Shown here: positions 14,775 to 23,382 of the stretch, piece after piece
Layout: the number at the start of each line of letters is the position of its first letter
Position numbering within the stretch: position 1 is the stretch's first letter
Source of the DNA: Burkholderiaceae bacterium
GTDB lineage: Bacteria; Pseudomonadota; Gammaproteobacteria; Burkholderiales; Burkholderiaceae_E
DNA length: 25,218 nt
Direction of reading: 5' to 3'
Assembly (NCBI GenBank): GCA_016710525.1
Contig: JADJVQ010000094.1
Location: 1-25,218 of the forward strand
Made by a program: the position numbers and the translations under genes
Notes under the pieces: model-generated
Seen by the model: only the letters and a program-made list of their open reading frames with translations
Databases searched by the model: none
Told to the model about the DNA's origin: nothing

Positions 14775-15899
14775 ATGAGCGATGACACCCTGACGATGCT
14801 GGCCGACGCCGCTGCCGCGTTCGCCAAACCCGATGCCCGGCGCGTGCGCGCGCTGCGCGGCAGTGCCGACGGTTACGACCGCGCCACCTGGCGCCAGATG
14901 GCCGAACTCGGCTGGCTGTCGATCCAGGTGCCGGAGGCCCAAGGGGGCCTGGGGCTGGGCCTGGCCGCCAGCGCGACTCTGGCCACCCGCATCGGGTATG
15001 CCGCCTTTCCCGAGCCCTTCGTCAGCGGCGCGGTCATGGCGCCGGCATGCCTGGCCGGCGCCCGCGCCGACTCCTGCGGCGAACGCGCGCTGGCGAGCGT
15101 GGTGGCCGGAGACTGCGTGGCCGCCGTCGCCTGGCAGGGCGACGCCGGGCGCCTGGAGATCGACGCCTGCGGTGTCAGCGCCCGCGCCGCCCCTGCAGGG
15201 GACATCCTGTCGGGTTCCAGCCGCTTCGTGCTGCCCGCCAGTGCCGATGCCTTCATCGTGGCCGCCACCGGTCCCCGGGGCCTGGCCTTGTATTGGGTGC
15301 CTCGAACCACCGAGGGCCTCGAGGTCCGCGCCGAACCCTGTGCCGATGGCGGCGCCAGCGGATGGCTCCATTTCACGGATGTGGCCCTGCCGCACGACAA
15401 CCGTCTGGCCGACACCGGAGCGGCCGAACTGCTGCGCCATGCCATCGACCAGGGCACCGTGGCCGTCAGCGCCGAGCTGGTCGGGCTGATGGACCGGGCG
15501 CTCGAGATGACCCTCGACTACCTGCGCACCCGCAAGCAGTTCGGCAAACCGATCGGCAGCTTCCAGGCCCTGCAGCACCGCGCGGTCGACATCTGGATCC
15601 AGCGCCAGCTGGCCCGCGCGGTGGTCGACGCCAGCGTGCGCACCCTCGATTCGGCCGCCAGCACCCCGGCTGCGCGCACCCAGGCAGCGAGCAGCGCCAA
15701 GGCACGGGCTTCGCACGCCGCTCTGCTGCTGTGCAACCAGGCCGTTCAACTGCACGGCGCGATCGGATTTACCGACGAATACGACCTCGGGCTGTACGTC
15801 AACCGTGCGCTGACGCTGTCGGCCTGGATGGGCAACGGCGCCGAGCACCGCCGCCGCTGGGGCGCGATGAGTTCACCGCTTTCGACGAGTACCCGCTGA
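14775..15899 (+). CDS. Acyl-CoA dehydrogenase, catalytic-glutamate-lacking type subunit
   Basis: A 374-residue flavoprotein of the acyl-CoA dehydrogenase superfamily. It has the N-terminal helical domain (MAELGWLSIQVPEAQGGLGLG), a middle beta domain, and the C-terminal helical domain with RTRKQFGKPIGSFQALQH at 251-268 and QLHGAIGFTDEYDLGLY at about 325-341. The position that carries the catalytic glutamate in a YEGT motif in medium-chain enzymes instead reads WMGNGAEHR, as in the smaller partners of two-subunit dehydrogenases. Its stop and the next gene's start overlap in TGATG, so the two products are made in equal amounts and probably form a heteromer. The start at 14775 is the first ATG after the hydrolase gene. 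The substrate is unknown. Confidence 0.9.
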   Translation: MSDDTLTMLADAAAAFAKPDARRVRALRGSADGYDRATWRQMAELGWLSIQVPEAQGGLGLGLAASATLATRIGYAAFPEPFVSGAVMAPACLAGARADSCGERALASVVAGDCVAAVAWQGDAGRLEIDACGVSARAAPAGDILSGSSRFVLPASADAFIVAATGPRGLALYWVPRTTEGLEVRAEPCADGGASGWLHFTDVALPHDNRLADTGAAELLRHAIDQGTVAVSAELVGLMDRALEMTLDYLRTRKQFGKPIGSFQALQHRAVDIWIQRQLARAVVDASVRTLDSAASTPAARTQAASSAKARASHAALLLCNQAVQLHGAIGFTDEYDLGLYVNRALTLSAWMGNGAEHRRRWGAMSSPLSTSTR

Positions 15900-17086
15900 T
15901 GACCACCTCTGCCGAATTCCGTTACGGCGTCCCGCAGGCCCAGGACTGGAACGCGCTCACCGACGACGCATTCCGGGCGCTGGTCCGCGACGACTTCGAA
16001 ACCCACTACCCGGTTGCCCAGCGCTTCCCGCCGCGGCGGCTGCGCTGGTCCGAGAACAAGGACTGGTACCTTCGCCTGGCCGCCAAGGGCTGGATCGCGC
16101 CGGCGTGGCCGGTCGAATACGGCGGCATGGGCCTGTCGCCATCCAAGCTGCTGGTCTACTTCGAAGAGCAGGAACGCTGCGGCATGATGCGCTTCCAGGA
16201 CCACGGCATCCTGATGGTGGGTCCGGTGCTGATGAAGTACGGAACCGAGGCGCAGAAGCGCCAGTACCTGCCCGGCATCCTGTCGTGCGACGCGATCTGG
16301 TGCCAGGGCTACTCCGAGCCGAACTCCGGCTCGGACCTGGCCAGCCTGAGCACCCGCGCCGTGCGTGACGGCGACGACTTCGTCATCACCGGCCAGAAGA
16401 TCTGGACCACGCTGGCGCACGACGCCACCCACATGTTCGCGCTGGTGCGCACCGACCCGGATGCCAAGAAGCAGGAGGGCATCAGCTTCCTGCTGCTCGA
16501 CGTCCATTCCCCAGGCGTTCGGGTGCGTCCGATCCGCGACATCGCCGGCACCGAGGAGTTCTGCGAGGTGTTCCTCGACGGTGTGCGAACGCACCACACC
16601 AATCTGGTCGGGGAACTGAACCGCGGCTGGACCGTGGCCAAATCCCTGCTGGGTTTCGAGCGAATCTTCCTGGGCAGTCCCAAGCTGCCCGAGTACGGGC
16701 TGCTGGTGCTCGAATCGCTGGCCCGCGCCCGCGGCCTGCTCGATGACCCGGTGTTCAACGACCGGTTCATGTCGCTCAAGCTCGACGTCGCGCACCTGGC
16801 GGACATCTATGGCCACTACGCGGCCATCGTCTCGCGCGGCGAGTCGCTCGGCCAGGATGTGTCGCTGCTGAAGGTGTGGGCGTCGGAAACCTTCCAGCGC
16901 GTGGCCGACCTCGTCGTCGAAACCGCCGGCCCGCTGGGCGGATTGAGCGGCAATGTGTCGATCGGCGACGAGACCCTGAACCCGCTGGCCACCTTCTACA
17001 AGGCTCGCGTGCCGACCATCTACGGCGGAACCAGCGAAATCCAGCGCAACATCCTGGCGCGCCAGGTGCTGGACCTGCCGGGCTGA
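15899..17086 (+). CDS. Acyl-CoA dehydrogenase, large subunit
   Basis: The second dehydrogenase subunit, 395 residues, introducing an alpha-beta double bond into an acyl-CoA with FAD as coenzyme. Signature segments are APAWPVEYGGMGLS at 68-80, GYSEPNSGSDLASL at 137-150, GQKIWTTLA at 165-173 and the end IYGGTSEIQRNILAR. The classical catalytic Glu in YEGT is Gly376 here. A Glu in LGFERIF at residue 254 sits where isovaleryl-CoA dehydrogenase and related enzymes carry their catalytic base. The ATG overlaps the stop of the first subunit. The pair resembles two-subunit dehydrogenases that act on bulky or dicarboxylic acyl-CoAs such as pimeloyl- or steroid side-chain-CoA; the actual substrate is not evident. 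Confidence 0.93.
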   Translation: MTTSAEFRYGVPQAQDWNALTDDAFRALVRDDFETHYPVAQRFPPRRLRWSENKDWYLRLAAKGWIAPAWPVEYGGMGLSPSKLLVYFEEQERCGMMRFQDHGILMVGPVLMKYGTEAQKRQYLPGILSCDAIWCQGYSEPNSGSDLASLSTRAVRDGDDFVITGQKIWTTLAHDATHMFALVRTDPDAKKQEGISFLLLDVHSPGVRVRPIRDIAGTEEFCEVFLDGVRTHHTNLVGELNRGWTVAKSLLGFERIFLGSPKLPEYGLLVLESLARARGLLDDPVFNDRFMSLKLDVAHLADIYGHYAAIVSRGESLGQDVSLLKVWASETFQRVADLVVETAGPLGGLSGNVSIGDETLNPLATFYKARVPTIYGGTSEIQRNILARQVLDLPG

Positions 17087-17091
17087 CCGGG

Positions 17092-19740
17092 CTACTGCGA
17101 CGCGTAGTCCATCGAGATCGCCTGCCCGTCGCGGTCGAACGCGGCCCGGCCTTCTGCCGCGCCGTAGATCAGGTAGTGCGCGATCGCGCCGTTGCTCCGG
17201 CTGCCCAGGAAATCCGGCAGATGGGCATCGACGTACGCGGCGACGTCGGGGTTGCTGCTCAGATAGCGCACGCCGTCGAACCGGTCGAACAGCGGACCTG
17301 CCGAGCGCCCTTCCCAGACGCCGTACAGGTTGTAGTGCCGAAACAGCGTCGCCGCGTCCAGGTTCAGCGCGCTCAGGTCGGGCCAGCGATGGCCGTAGTA
17401 CACCGGATCGAACCATGCGTTGGGAGCCCTGCCCTGCGCCGCGCCGCTGCCCAGGTACTGCGCGAGCGCGGCCGCCGGATCGAGCGGGGCCAGCGCCGGG
17501 TTGCGCAGCCGGTAGTAGACGAAGTCGAACAGGAAGCCGGCATCCTGGCCGAAGGCCGGCGCCGCGCCCGGCAGCGGATTGACCAGCGGGAAGTCGCCGT
17601 CGGCAAAACGCAGCCGTTCGATGCTCACCAGCTGGTCATTGGCCGGGGCTCCGGTCAGCGTGTCGACCTCGAACTGGCCAGAGCGCCGACTGATCCGGTA
17701 GCTGGCCACCGGCAGCGCATAGCTCACCGTATCCTGCCCCGCAAGCCCGTCGATGCGATGCGATCCGACGCCCGGTGCGAGCAGGTCGTCACCGCTGCTG
17801 CCGACCAGCGCCGGCGCCGGTGCGGTCGTCGCCCGCACCGCCACGCGCCGCGCCGTGCTCCAGTCCGAGTAATAACCGTAAAGTCCGGCGCGCACCTGGA
17901 GCAGCAGGTCGCCGGCGACCGCTGGCGTCAGCGCAAACGCCGCACCCTGGGTGTCGAGCGCCTGGCTGGCGGAGGCCAGCGCCTGCGCGCCGGTGATGCG
18001 GATATCGTCGACATACCATCCGACCCCCGAGACGGCCTGCGGGTAGTAGGGGCCGGCGCCCGTGTTCAGCGCATACCGGAAACGCAGCCGGAAGGTCTTG
18101 TCGGCCAGCGCAGCCAGCGAAACGACACGGGTCGTGAACCCGGATTCGCCGAATGTCGACGTGGATCCGGTCTGCTGGCCGGCCTGCTGCCAGAGCACCG
18201 ACCAGCTGGCCGACTCGTCGGTGGACGCCTCGATCATCGCGATCTGCGCGGCCGAGGACAAACCCAGGCGGCTCGCGAAGCTCAGGCTCGCCGATTCGGT
18301 GCCCACCAGCGTCTGGTTCAGCAGCAAGGTCTGGTCGACCGCCTGGGTGTGGGCCAGGTGATACGCGTTCGCGCCACTGGCCGCCGCCTGGCCGTCGATC
18401 GCACTGTAGCCGGCGCTGGTGGCGACCGAGAACGCAGCCGCACCGGATTCGGCGCCATCGTTCAGCGAAAACGGCGCCACCGACAACGATCGCCACTGGT
18501 ACTGCGACACGCCGGCGAGCGTCGTGAAGGTATAGGCGCCCGCCTGGTTGACGCTCAGTTCGGCTGGCCCCGCGTCGATCTGCGGCGCCGGCGTCGCAGC
18601 CGCCGATTGCGGATCGAAGACGGTGACTGCGTAAGTGAAACTGCGAACGCGGCCATCGACGAGCACGTTGGCCACCGTCACCTGGTACAGCGTGTCGGCA
18701 CTGGGCATCGCCCAGCGCATGCCGTCGACGTAAGTCCCGGGAATCCAGGCCAGCGTGTTTTCGCCGAAACCGGTGGCGACGGGTTCCTTGCGCGTGGCGA
18801 TCGGCTGTCCGTTCTCGGTCATCGTCACCGTCGCGGCGCTGAAATCGGCGCGCGGGTAGGAGAACGACCAGCGCGGGTAGACCGTCTGGTACGGGACGTA
18901 GCCGCGCGGCGGCCAGGCCACGAAGTCGTCGCGCACCGCCGGGCGTGTGCTGGACGCATTGGCGTCGATCACCCACAGCGCGTTCGTGCGGGTCGGGTTC
19001 GTGCCCGTCGTGCCGCCGATATCGCCGATGCCCATGAACCGGGTTTGCGGATGCAGCAGCCAGCGCCGATGGCCAACCGACGAGTTGCTGGCGCCCGGCT
19101 CGGCCACATAACCCTCGACCGCGTCGGGCCCGTTGATCCCCAGACCCAGGTTGGACTTGCCGGCGGCATCGGCCGCGCTCGCGCTGTAGCAGGACCAGGT
19201 CGACGGCGGTGCGTGGTTGATCTGTCCGTTCGCCGACATCAGCATCGCGGCCTGCTGGGCGCGCTGATTCAGCGTCTCATCAAACGCAATGGTGGCGGGC
19301 ACGCCGGCCATCGCACGAAACCAGTTGATCCGGCGCAAGCTGGCCGACTTGAAGATCGCGCTGGTGTCGCCGGCGTTGCAGGTCGACGGATTGCCGAACC
19401 ATCCGCTGGCCACCCCGTCGGTGGAGGCGTAGACGGTCTTGTAGAAGAGCCGGACCAGCTCGCGATTGCCGGCGTCGATCGAATAAGCGCCATCGCTGGG
19501 CAGTGCCTTGGTGCCTGGCGATGCGCCGTCGGGTCGCCGGGTGTGCTCCAGGCCGGCGAACGAGTCCGGCCAGCCCGGCGGCGTCGGGCCGGTTGCCGGT
19601 GCCGGCTCCGGCGCCGTCACGGGCTCCGGGTCGCTGGCGCCGCAGCCGGCCAGGACGAACAGCAGCGAAACGACACCTGTGAGCATTGCCAGGACGATTC
19701 CCCGGGTCGGCGAGTTTCGTTGCCTTTGCGAAACCTTCAT
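17092..19740 (-). CDS. Lipoprotein with CAP/SCP domain, RTX-like segment and NPDV repeats
   Basis: An 882-residue predicted lipoprotein. The signal peptide ends in LAGC with the lipidated Cys33, followed by a Pro/Glu/Thr-rich linker. Residues about 92-265 form a CAP (SCP/PR1) domain with His176 (INHAPP) and His224 (SVGHRRWLLHP), the usual cleft histidines. Residues about 460-585 resemble the beta-sandwich seen in immune-inhibitor-A-like and choice-of-anchor-J proteins, ending GVGWYVDDIRI. Residues 648-720 carry GSSGDDLLAPG and DGLAGQDTVSY, a degenerate RTX calcium-binding pattern. The C-terminus has repeats of FDPVYY or YLSSNPDVAA with HY(N/L)xYGxxEGR. The start at 19740 fits the signal peptide and has GAAAGG six bases upstream. 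It is convergent with the dehydrogenase operon; its function is unknown. Confidence 0.88.
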   Translation of the reverse strand: MKVSQRQRNSPTRGIVLAMLTGVVSLLFVLAGCGASDPEPVTAPEPAPATGPTPPGWPDSFAGLEHTRRPDGASPGTKALPSDGAYSIDAGNRELVRLFYKTVYASTDGVASGWFGNPSTCNAGDTSAIFKSASLRRINWFRAMAGVPATIAFDETLNQRAQQAAMLMSANGQINHAPPSTWSCYSASAADAAGKSNLGLGINGPDAVEGYVAEPGASNSSVGHRRWLLHPQTRFMGIGDIGGTTGTNPTRTNALWVIDANASSTRPAVRDDFVAWPPRGYVPYQTVYPRWSFSYPRADFSAATVTMTENGQPIATRKEPVATGFGENTLAWIPGTYVDGMRWAMPSADTLYQVTVANVLVDGRVRSFTYAVTVFDPQSAAATPAPQIDAGPAELSVNQAGAYTFTTLAGVSQYQWRSLSVAPFSLNDGAESGAAAFSVATSAGYSAIDGQAAASGANAYHLAHTQAVDQTLLLNQTLVGTESASLSFASRLGLSSAAQIAMIEASTDESASWSVLWQQAGQQTGSTSTFGESGFTTRVVSLAALADKTFRLRFRYALNTGAGPYYPQAVSGVGWYVDDIRITGAQALASASQALDTQGAAFALTPAVAGDLLLQVRAGLYGYYSDWSTARRVAVRATTAPAPALVGSSGDDLLAPGVGSHRIDGLAGQDTVSYALPVASYRISRRSGQFEVDTLTGAPANDQLVSIERLRFADGDFPLVNPLPGAAPAFGQDAGFLFDFVYYRLRNPALAPLDPAAALAQYLGSGAAQGRAPNAWFDPVYYGHRWPDLSALNLDAATLFRHYNLYGVWEGRSAGPLFDRFDGVRYLSSNPDVAAYVDAHLPDFLGSRSNGAIAHYLIYGAAEGRAAFDRDGQAISMDYASQ

Positions 19741-19870
19741 GCGCTGCCTTTCAGGAACGATGGTGTTACAACAGCAGACACGCGAGGCGGCCCCGCGTCC
19801 GCCCATCCGGGTGGCCCCGCACAATGGATGACTCGCGCCATGGATCCCGGCATGCGGGCAAATCGCCCAC

Positions 19871-19876
19871 AGGAGG
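19871..19876 (+). promoter_or_regulatory. Consensus ribosome binding site of the Bug gene
   Basis: AGGAGG lies seven bases before the ATG at 19884, the best match to the Shine-Dalgarno consensus in the window. It shows that the gene's expression signals are intact although its frame is broken downstream. Confidence 0.8.
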
Positions 19877-19883
19877 CCTCTGA

Positions 19884-20858
19884 ATGACAGGATTGAAGCA
19901 GTGGCTCACGTGGCTGGTCGCGAGCGCCGCCCTGACGGTGGCACTTGGCTCGGCACATGCCCAGGAGTACCCCAGCCGGCCGGTCCGGCTGATCGCACCG
20001 ATCGCCGCCGGCGGCCTGACCGATTCGCTCGCCCGCACTCTGGGCGCACGTCTGGCCGAGCGACTGGGCCAGCCGGTGGTGATCGAAAATCGGCCGGGTG
20101 CCGGCGGCATCATCGGCATGCAGGCGGCCGCCAAGGCGCCAGCGGACGGCTATACGCTGGTGCTCGTCTAACAGGGTGTGGCCAGCGTCAATGCCTCGCT
20201 GTACAAGAACCTGCCTTACGAAACGTTGCGCGACTTCACGCCGATCGCCCAGGTCGCGACCTTTCCGCTGCTGCTGCTGGTGAATCCGGATATCAAGGCG
20301 AAGACGCTGGCTGAACTGATCGAACTGGCGCGCGGGGGCAATCTGAACTACGCCTCGGCCGGCAATGCCAGCACCTCGCATCTGGCAATGGAACTGCTGC
20401 GCCGCGGCGCGGGCATCGCGATGACCCATGTTCCGTACAAGGGCGAAGCGCCCGCGCTGACCGAAGTGAGCGGCGCCGGGGTGCCGGTGGTATTCGCCAC
20501 CGCGACGGCGGCGATGCCGATGCTGCAGGCCGGGCGGCTGCGCGCGATCGCGATCAGTTCGCTGGAGCGTTCGCGAGTGCTGCCCGCCGTGCCGACCATC
20601 GCCGAATCCGGCCTTGCAGGTTTCGAGGTGATCGGCTGGTACGGCGTACTCGCGCCTGCCGGAACTCCCACGCCCATCGTGACGCGCCTGAACCGCGAAC
20701 TGAACGCCATTCTGGCGGAGCCGGCGACCCAAGCCCGCCTTGCCGCTCAGGGCGTCGATCCGCATGGCGGCAGCGCCGAGGCATTCGACAAACTCATCCG
20801 CGACGAAACCGAACGCTGGCGGCGGGTGATCAGCGACGCCGACATCCGCATCGAATAG
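19884..20858 (+). pseudogene. Bug/TctC tricarboxylate-type receptor, interrupted by an in-frame TAA
   Basis: A periplasmic solute receptor of the Bug family (tripartite tricarboxylate transporter receptor), which binds carboxylates or other small organic acids. It has a signal peptide cut after AHA26, YPSRPVRLIAPIAAGGLTD at the mature start, and the ligand-loop motif VENRPGAGG-like (VIENRPGAGG). The frame stops at a TAA at 20169-20171 after LVLV and resumes in the same frame with QGVASVNASLYKNLPYETLRDFTPIA, the normal continuation. Without the stop it would be 324 residues, the usual family length. A single base change explains it; a sequencing error or stop readthrough cannot be excluded. 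No membrane components of the transporter are nearby. It is convergent with pxpA, 18 bases away. Confidence 0.9.
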
Positions 20859-20876
20859 CACCCCACGAACGCCCGC

Positions 20877-21641
20877 TCAAACGGCCCGCACGTCAATGCC
20901 GGCGCGCGCCAGTTCCTCGCGGATGCGGCGCACGAAAGCCAGGGCGCCGGGCTGGTCGCCGTGGATGCACAAGGTGTCGGCCTGGACCGGCACCTCCTTG
21001 CCGCTGACCGAGCGCACCGTGCCCTCGAGCACCATGCGCCGGACCTGCGCCACCGAGACTTCGACGTCCTCGATCATCGCGCCTGGCTGCGTGCGCGGCG
21101 TGAGCGAGCCGTCGTCCTGGTAGCTGCGATCGGCGAACACCTCGCTCACCGCACGCAGGCCTGCCGCCTGCGCCGCCCGGATCAGTTCGCTGCCCGCCAG
21201 GCCATAGAAGGCCATGCTGCGATCAAAGTCGGCCACCGCACTGGCGATCGCCTCGGCCAGCGCGGGATCGCGCGCCGCCATGTTGTAGAGCGCGCCATGG
21301 GCCTTCACGTAGGTGAGCTTGCCACCCAGCGCCTGCGCGAATCCGCTCAACGCGCCCACCTGGTAGATCACACAATCGTAGGCCTCGGCCCGGCTCAGGC
21401 TCATGTTGCGACGCCCGAACCCCTGCAGGTCGGGCAGCCCGGGGTGTGCGCCGACCGCCACGCCACGGTCCAAGGCCATTTTCACGGTCCGATGCATCGT
21501 GCGCGGATCTCCGGCATGAAAGCCGCAGGCGATATTGGCCGAACTGACGTGATCGAGCACCGCCTCGTCATGGCCCATTTCGTACGCGCCGAAACTCTCG
21601 CCCATGTCGCAGTTCAGGTCGATTCGAGGCATCGAGGACAT
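20877..21641 (-). CDS. pxpA: 5-oxoprolinase subunit A (LamB/YcsF family)
   Basis: The 254-residue PxpA subunit of the ATP-dependent 5-oxoprolinase PxpABC, which opens 5-oxoproline to glutamate. Family motifs are IDLNCDMGESFGAYEMG at 7-23, SANIACGFHAGDP at 34-46, VGAHPGLPD, VKAHGALYN, and CIHGDQPGAL near the end. The length is typical. The ATG has AGGTGA six bases upstream, and the TGA of that site is the stop codon of pxpC, so translation is probably coupled; a second Met three codons in is less well placed. It is the last gene of the pxpB-pxpC-pxpA operon and meets the disrupted Bug gene tail to tail. Confidence 0.94.
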   Translation of the reverse strand: MSSMPRIDLNCDMGESFGAYEMGHDEAVLDHVSSANIACGFHAGDPRTMHRTVKMALDRGVAVGAHPGLPDLQGFGRRNMSLSRAEAYDCVIYQVGALSGFAQALGGKLTYVKAHGALYNMAARDPALAEAIASAVADFDRSMAFYGLAGSELIRAAQAAGLRAVSEVFADRSYQDDGSLTPRTQPGAMIEDVEVSVAQVRRMVLEGTVRSVSGKEVPVQADTLCIHGDQPGALAFVRRIREELARAGIDVRAV

Positions 21642-21647
21642 TGCGAT

Positions 21648-22607
21648 TCACCTATTCAATGAGGGGATCTGGTTGCGCAAGCGGGCGAATTCGCCTTCGC
21701 GCTCGAGGTAGAGCGCCTGCGCCTCGTCGAGCGTGACCGGCGCGAAACGCAGCGTCTCGCCGGGCACGCGCTGCGCCAGCAGGGGCAGGTCGACGCTCGC
21801 CACGCTGGCGATCTTGGGATAACCGCCGGTGGTCTGGCGGTCGGCCATCAGCACGATGGGCTGGCCGTCCGGGGGCACCTGCACCGTGCCGAAGGCGACC
21901 GCCTCGGAAATCATTTCGAGCGGAGCGGCCAGCGCCAGCCCGGGCCCGTCGAGCCGGTAGCCCATGCGATCCGAATTCAGGTTCACCACGAACGGCGAAT
22001 CGAACCATCGTGCCTGGGCCTGCGCGCTGAAGCGCGCCCACTGCTGGCCCGGGATGGCGCGGATCGCGCGATCCTGGCGGGCCGGATGCGGGGGTGCCTT
22101 CGGCCGCTGCACCGCCGCCAGATCGGCGGGCCCGAGCGCATCGGCCGCGATCGGCAGCCGATCGCCCTTGCGAAGCGCCCGCCCCTGCCAACCGCCGAAG
22201 CCGGCCCGCAGGTAAGTGCTGCGGCTGCCCATCACAGGCGGCACGACGAAGCCGCCATGCACCGCCAGGTAGGTCCGGCAGCCGAATAGCCGGCGGCCGA
22301 AGTCGAGCCGGCTGCCCGCGGCCACCCGCACGGGTTCGGCCATCGGCACCGCCTGCTCGCCGATCCGGGGCGACAGGTCGGCGCCGACGATCGCGATCAG
22401 CGCGTCCTGGTGAAACAGCAGGCTGGGCCCCATCAGGGTGATCTCGAGGCTCGCCTCGTCGGCGGCATTGCCGGCCAGCAGATTGGCCATCCGATGCGAC
22501 CACTCGTCCATCACGCCGCTGGCGATGACACCGAATCGCTGCACGCCGGTGCGCCCGAGATCCTGCAGCGAACTGAGCGGACCGGGCTTGAGCACCTCGA
22601 TGCTCAT
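21648..22607 (-). CDS. pxpC: 5-oxoprolinase subunit C (biotin-dependent carboxyltransferase-like)
   Basis: The 319-residue PxpC subunit, homologous to the second half of urea amidolyase/allophanate hydrolase and to KipA. It opens with the family pattern PGPLSSLQDLGRTGVQRFGV then SGVMDEWSHRMANLL, and later shows NSDRMGYRLDG, MADRQTTGGYPKIA and FAPVTLDEAQ. These are the conserved segments of the carboxyltransferase-like fold. Its ATG overlaps the stop of pxpB in ATGA, and its own stop lies inside the ribosome binding site of pxpA. Together with PxpB it forms the subcomplex that acts on 5-oxoproline with PxpA. Confidence 0.93.
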   Translation of the reverse strand: MSIEVLKPGPLSSLQDLGRTGVQRFGVIASGVMDEWSHRMANLLAGNAADEASLEITLMGPSLLFHQDALIAIVGADLSPRIGEQAVPMAEPVRVAAGSRLDFGRRLFGCRTYLAVHGGFVVPPVMGSRSTYLRAGFGGWQGRALRKGDRLPIAADALGPADLAAVQRPKAPPHPARQDRAIRAIPGQQWARFSAQAQARWFDSPFVVNLNSDRMGYRLDGPGLALAAPLEMISEAVAFGTVQVPPDGQPIVLMADRQTTGGYPKIASVASVDLPLLAQRVPGETLRFAPVTLDEAQALYLEREGEFARLRNQIPSLNR

Positions 22608-23335
22608 GATCGGTCCCCGGCGCGCGCGGCATCGAAGGCCTCACGCGAGATCGGCACGAAACGGATCCGATCGCCGGGGCGCAGCAGCGTCGGCGGATCG
22701 GCCTGCGGTGTGAAGAGCGCCAGCGGCGTGCAGCCGATCAGGTTCCAGCCGCCCGGGGTCTCGAAGGTGTAGACGGCGCTCTGCTCGCGGGCGATCGCCA
22801 CCGAGCCCGGCGGAATGCGCACGCGCGGGGTGGAGCGGCGCGGCATCGCCAGCCTCGGGTCGAGTCCGCCCATGTACGGGAAGCCCGGCGCGAAGCCGAG
22901 CATGTAGACCACATGGGGAGATGCCGCGTGCCGCGCGATCACTTCGCCCGCCGGCATGCCGCAGGTGCTGGCCACCTCGTCCAGGTCGGGCCCGAGATCG
23001 CCGCCATAACACACGGGGATATCGACCAGGCGCGTCTGCCGAACCGCGCCTTCGATGCCGCTGGCCAGCAGCTCGGCCAGGCGGCGCTGCAGGCGTCGAT
23101 GGGGCGGATCGCCGGAGGCATCGCCGTCGATCCCTTCGGGCCGATAGTGCACGGCCACCGTGGTGAACGCGGGCACGACGTCCGTCACACCCGCGATCGG
23201 GTGATCGATCAGGTGATCGGCGAAGGCGTGCACCGCAGCGTTGATGCGCGGATCGACCCGCTGGCCGAATTCGACCATCAGGCAGCGTTCGCCCAGCGCG
23301 TCGATGCGCCAGCCGGCAGGGTCGGGATCGGGCAT
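22604..23335 (-). CDS. pxpB: 5-oxoprolinase subunit B (allophanate hydrolase subunit 1-like)
   Basis: The 243-residue PxpB subunit, related to KipI and to allophanate hydrolase subunit 1. Motifs are DALGERCLMVEFG at 12-24, the IPVCYGGDLGPDLDEVA segment at 106-122, MLGFAPGFPYMGGLDPRLAMPR at about 145-166, RIPPGSVAIA at 173-182 and YTFETPGGWNLIG at 189-201. It is the first gene of the operon and overlaps pxpC by four bases. Upstream of its ATG there is no clear ribosome binding site and only 47 bases to the preceding DUF1501 stop, so it may be read from the upstream transcript. Confidence 0.93.
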   Translation of the reverse strand: MPDPDPAGWRIDALGERCLMVEFGQRVDPRINAAVHAFADHLIDHPIAGVTDVVPAFTTVAVHYRPEGIDGDASGDPPHRRLQRRLAELLASGIEGAVRQTRLVDIPVCYGGDLGPDLDEVASTCGMPAGEVIARHAASPHVVYMLGFAPGFPYMGGLDPRLAMPRRSTPRVRIPPGSVAIAREQSAVYTFETPGGWNLIGCTPLALFTPQADPPTLLRPGDRIRFVPISREAFDAARAGDRS

Positions 23336-23382
23336 GCGAAGGTCTCAGCAGGCGGCCAGGAATCGGATGGAGGGCGGCCTGG

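Noticed and set aside
16876..19887. A plus-strand open frame of about 1000 codons across the lipoprotein gene
   Set aside because: Its translation is Arg/Gly/His-rich without any domain, while the minus strand gives a signal peptide, lipobox and recognisable domains. It is a product of high GC content.
20178..20858. A separate gene starting at GTG after the Bug stop codon
   Set aside because: There is no ribosome binding site, and the sequence is the in-frame continuation of the Bug receptor without a signal peptide, so it could not be exported.
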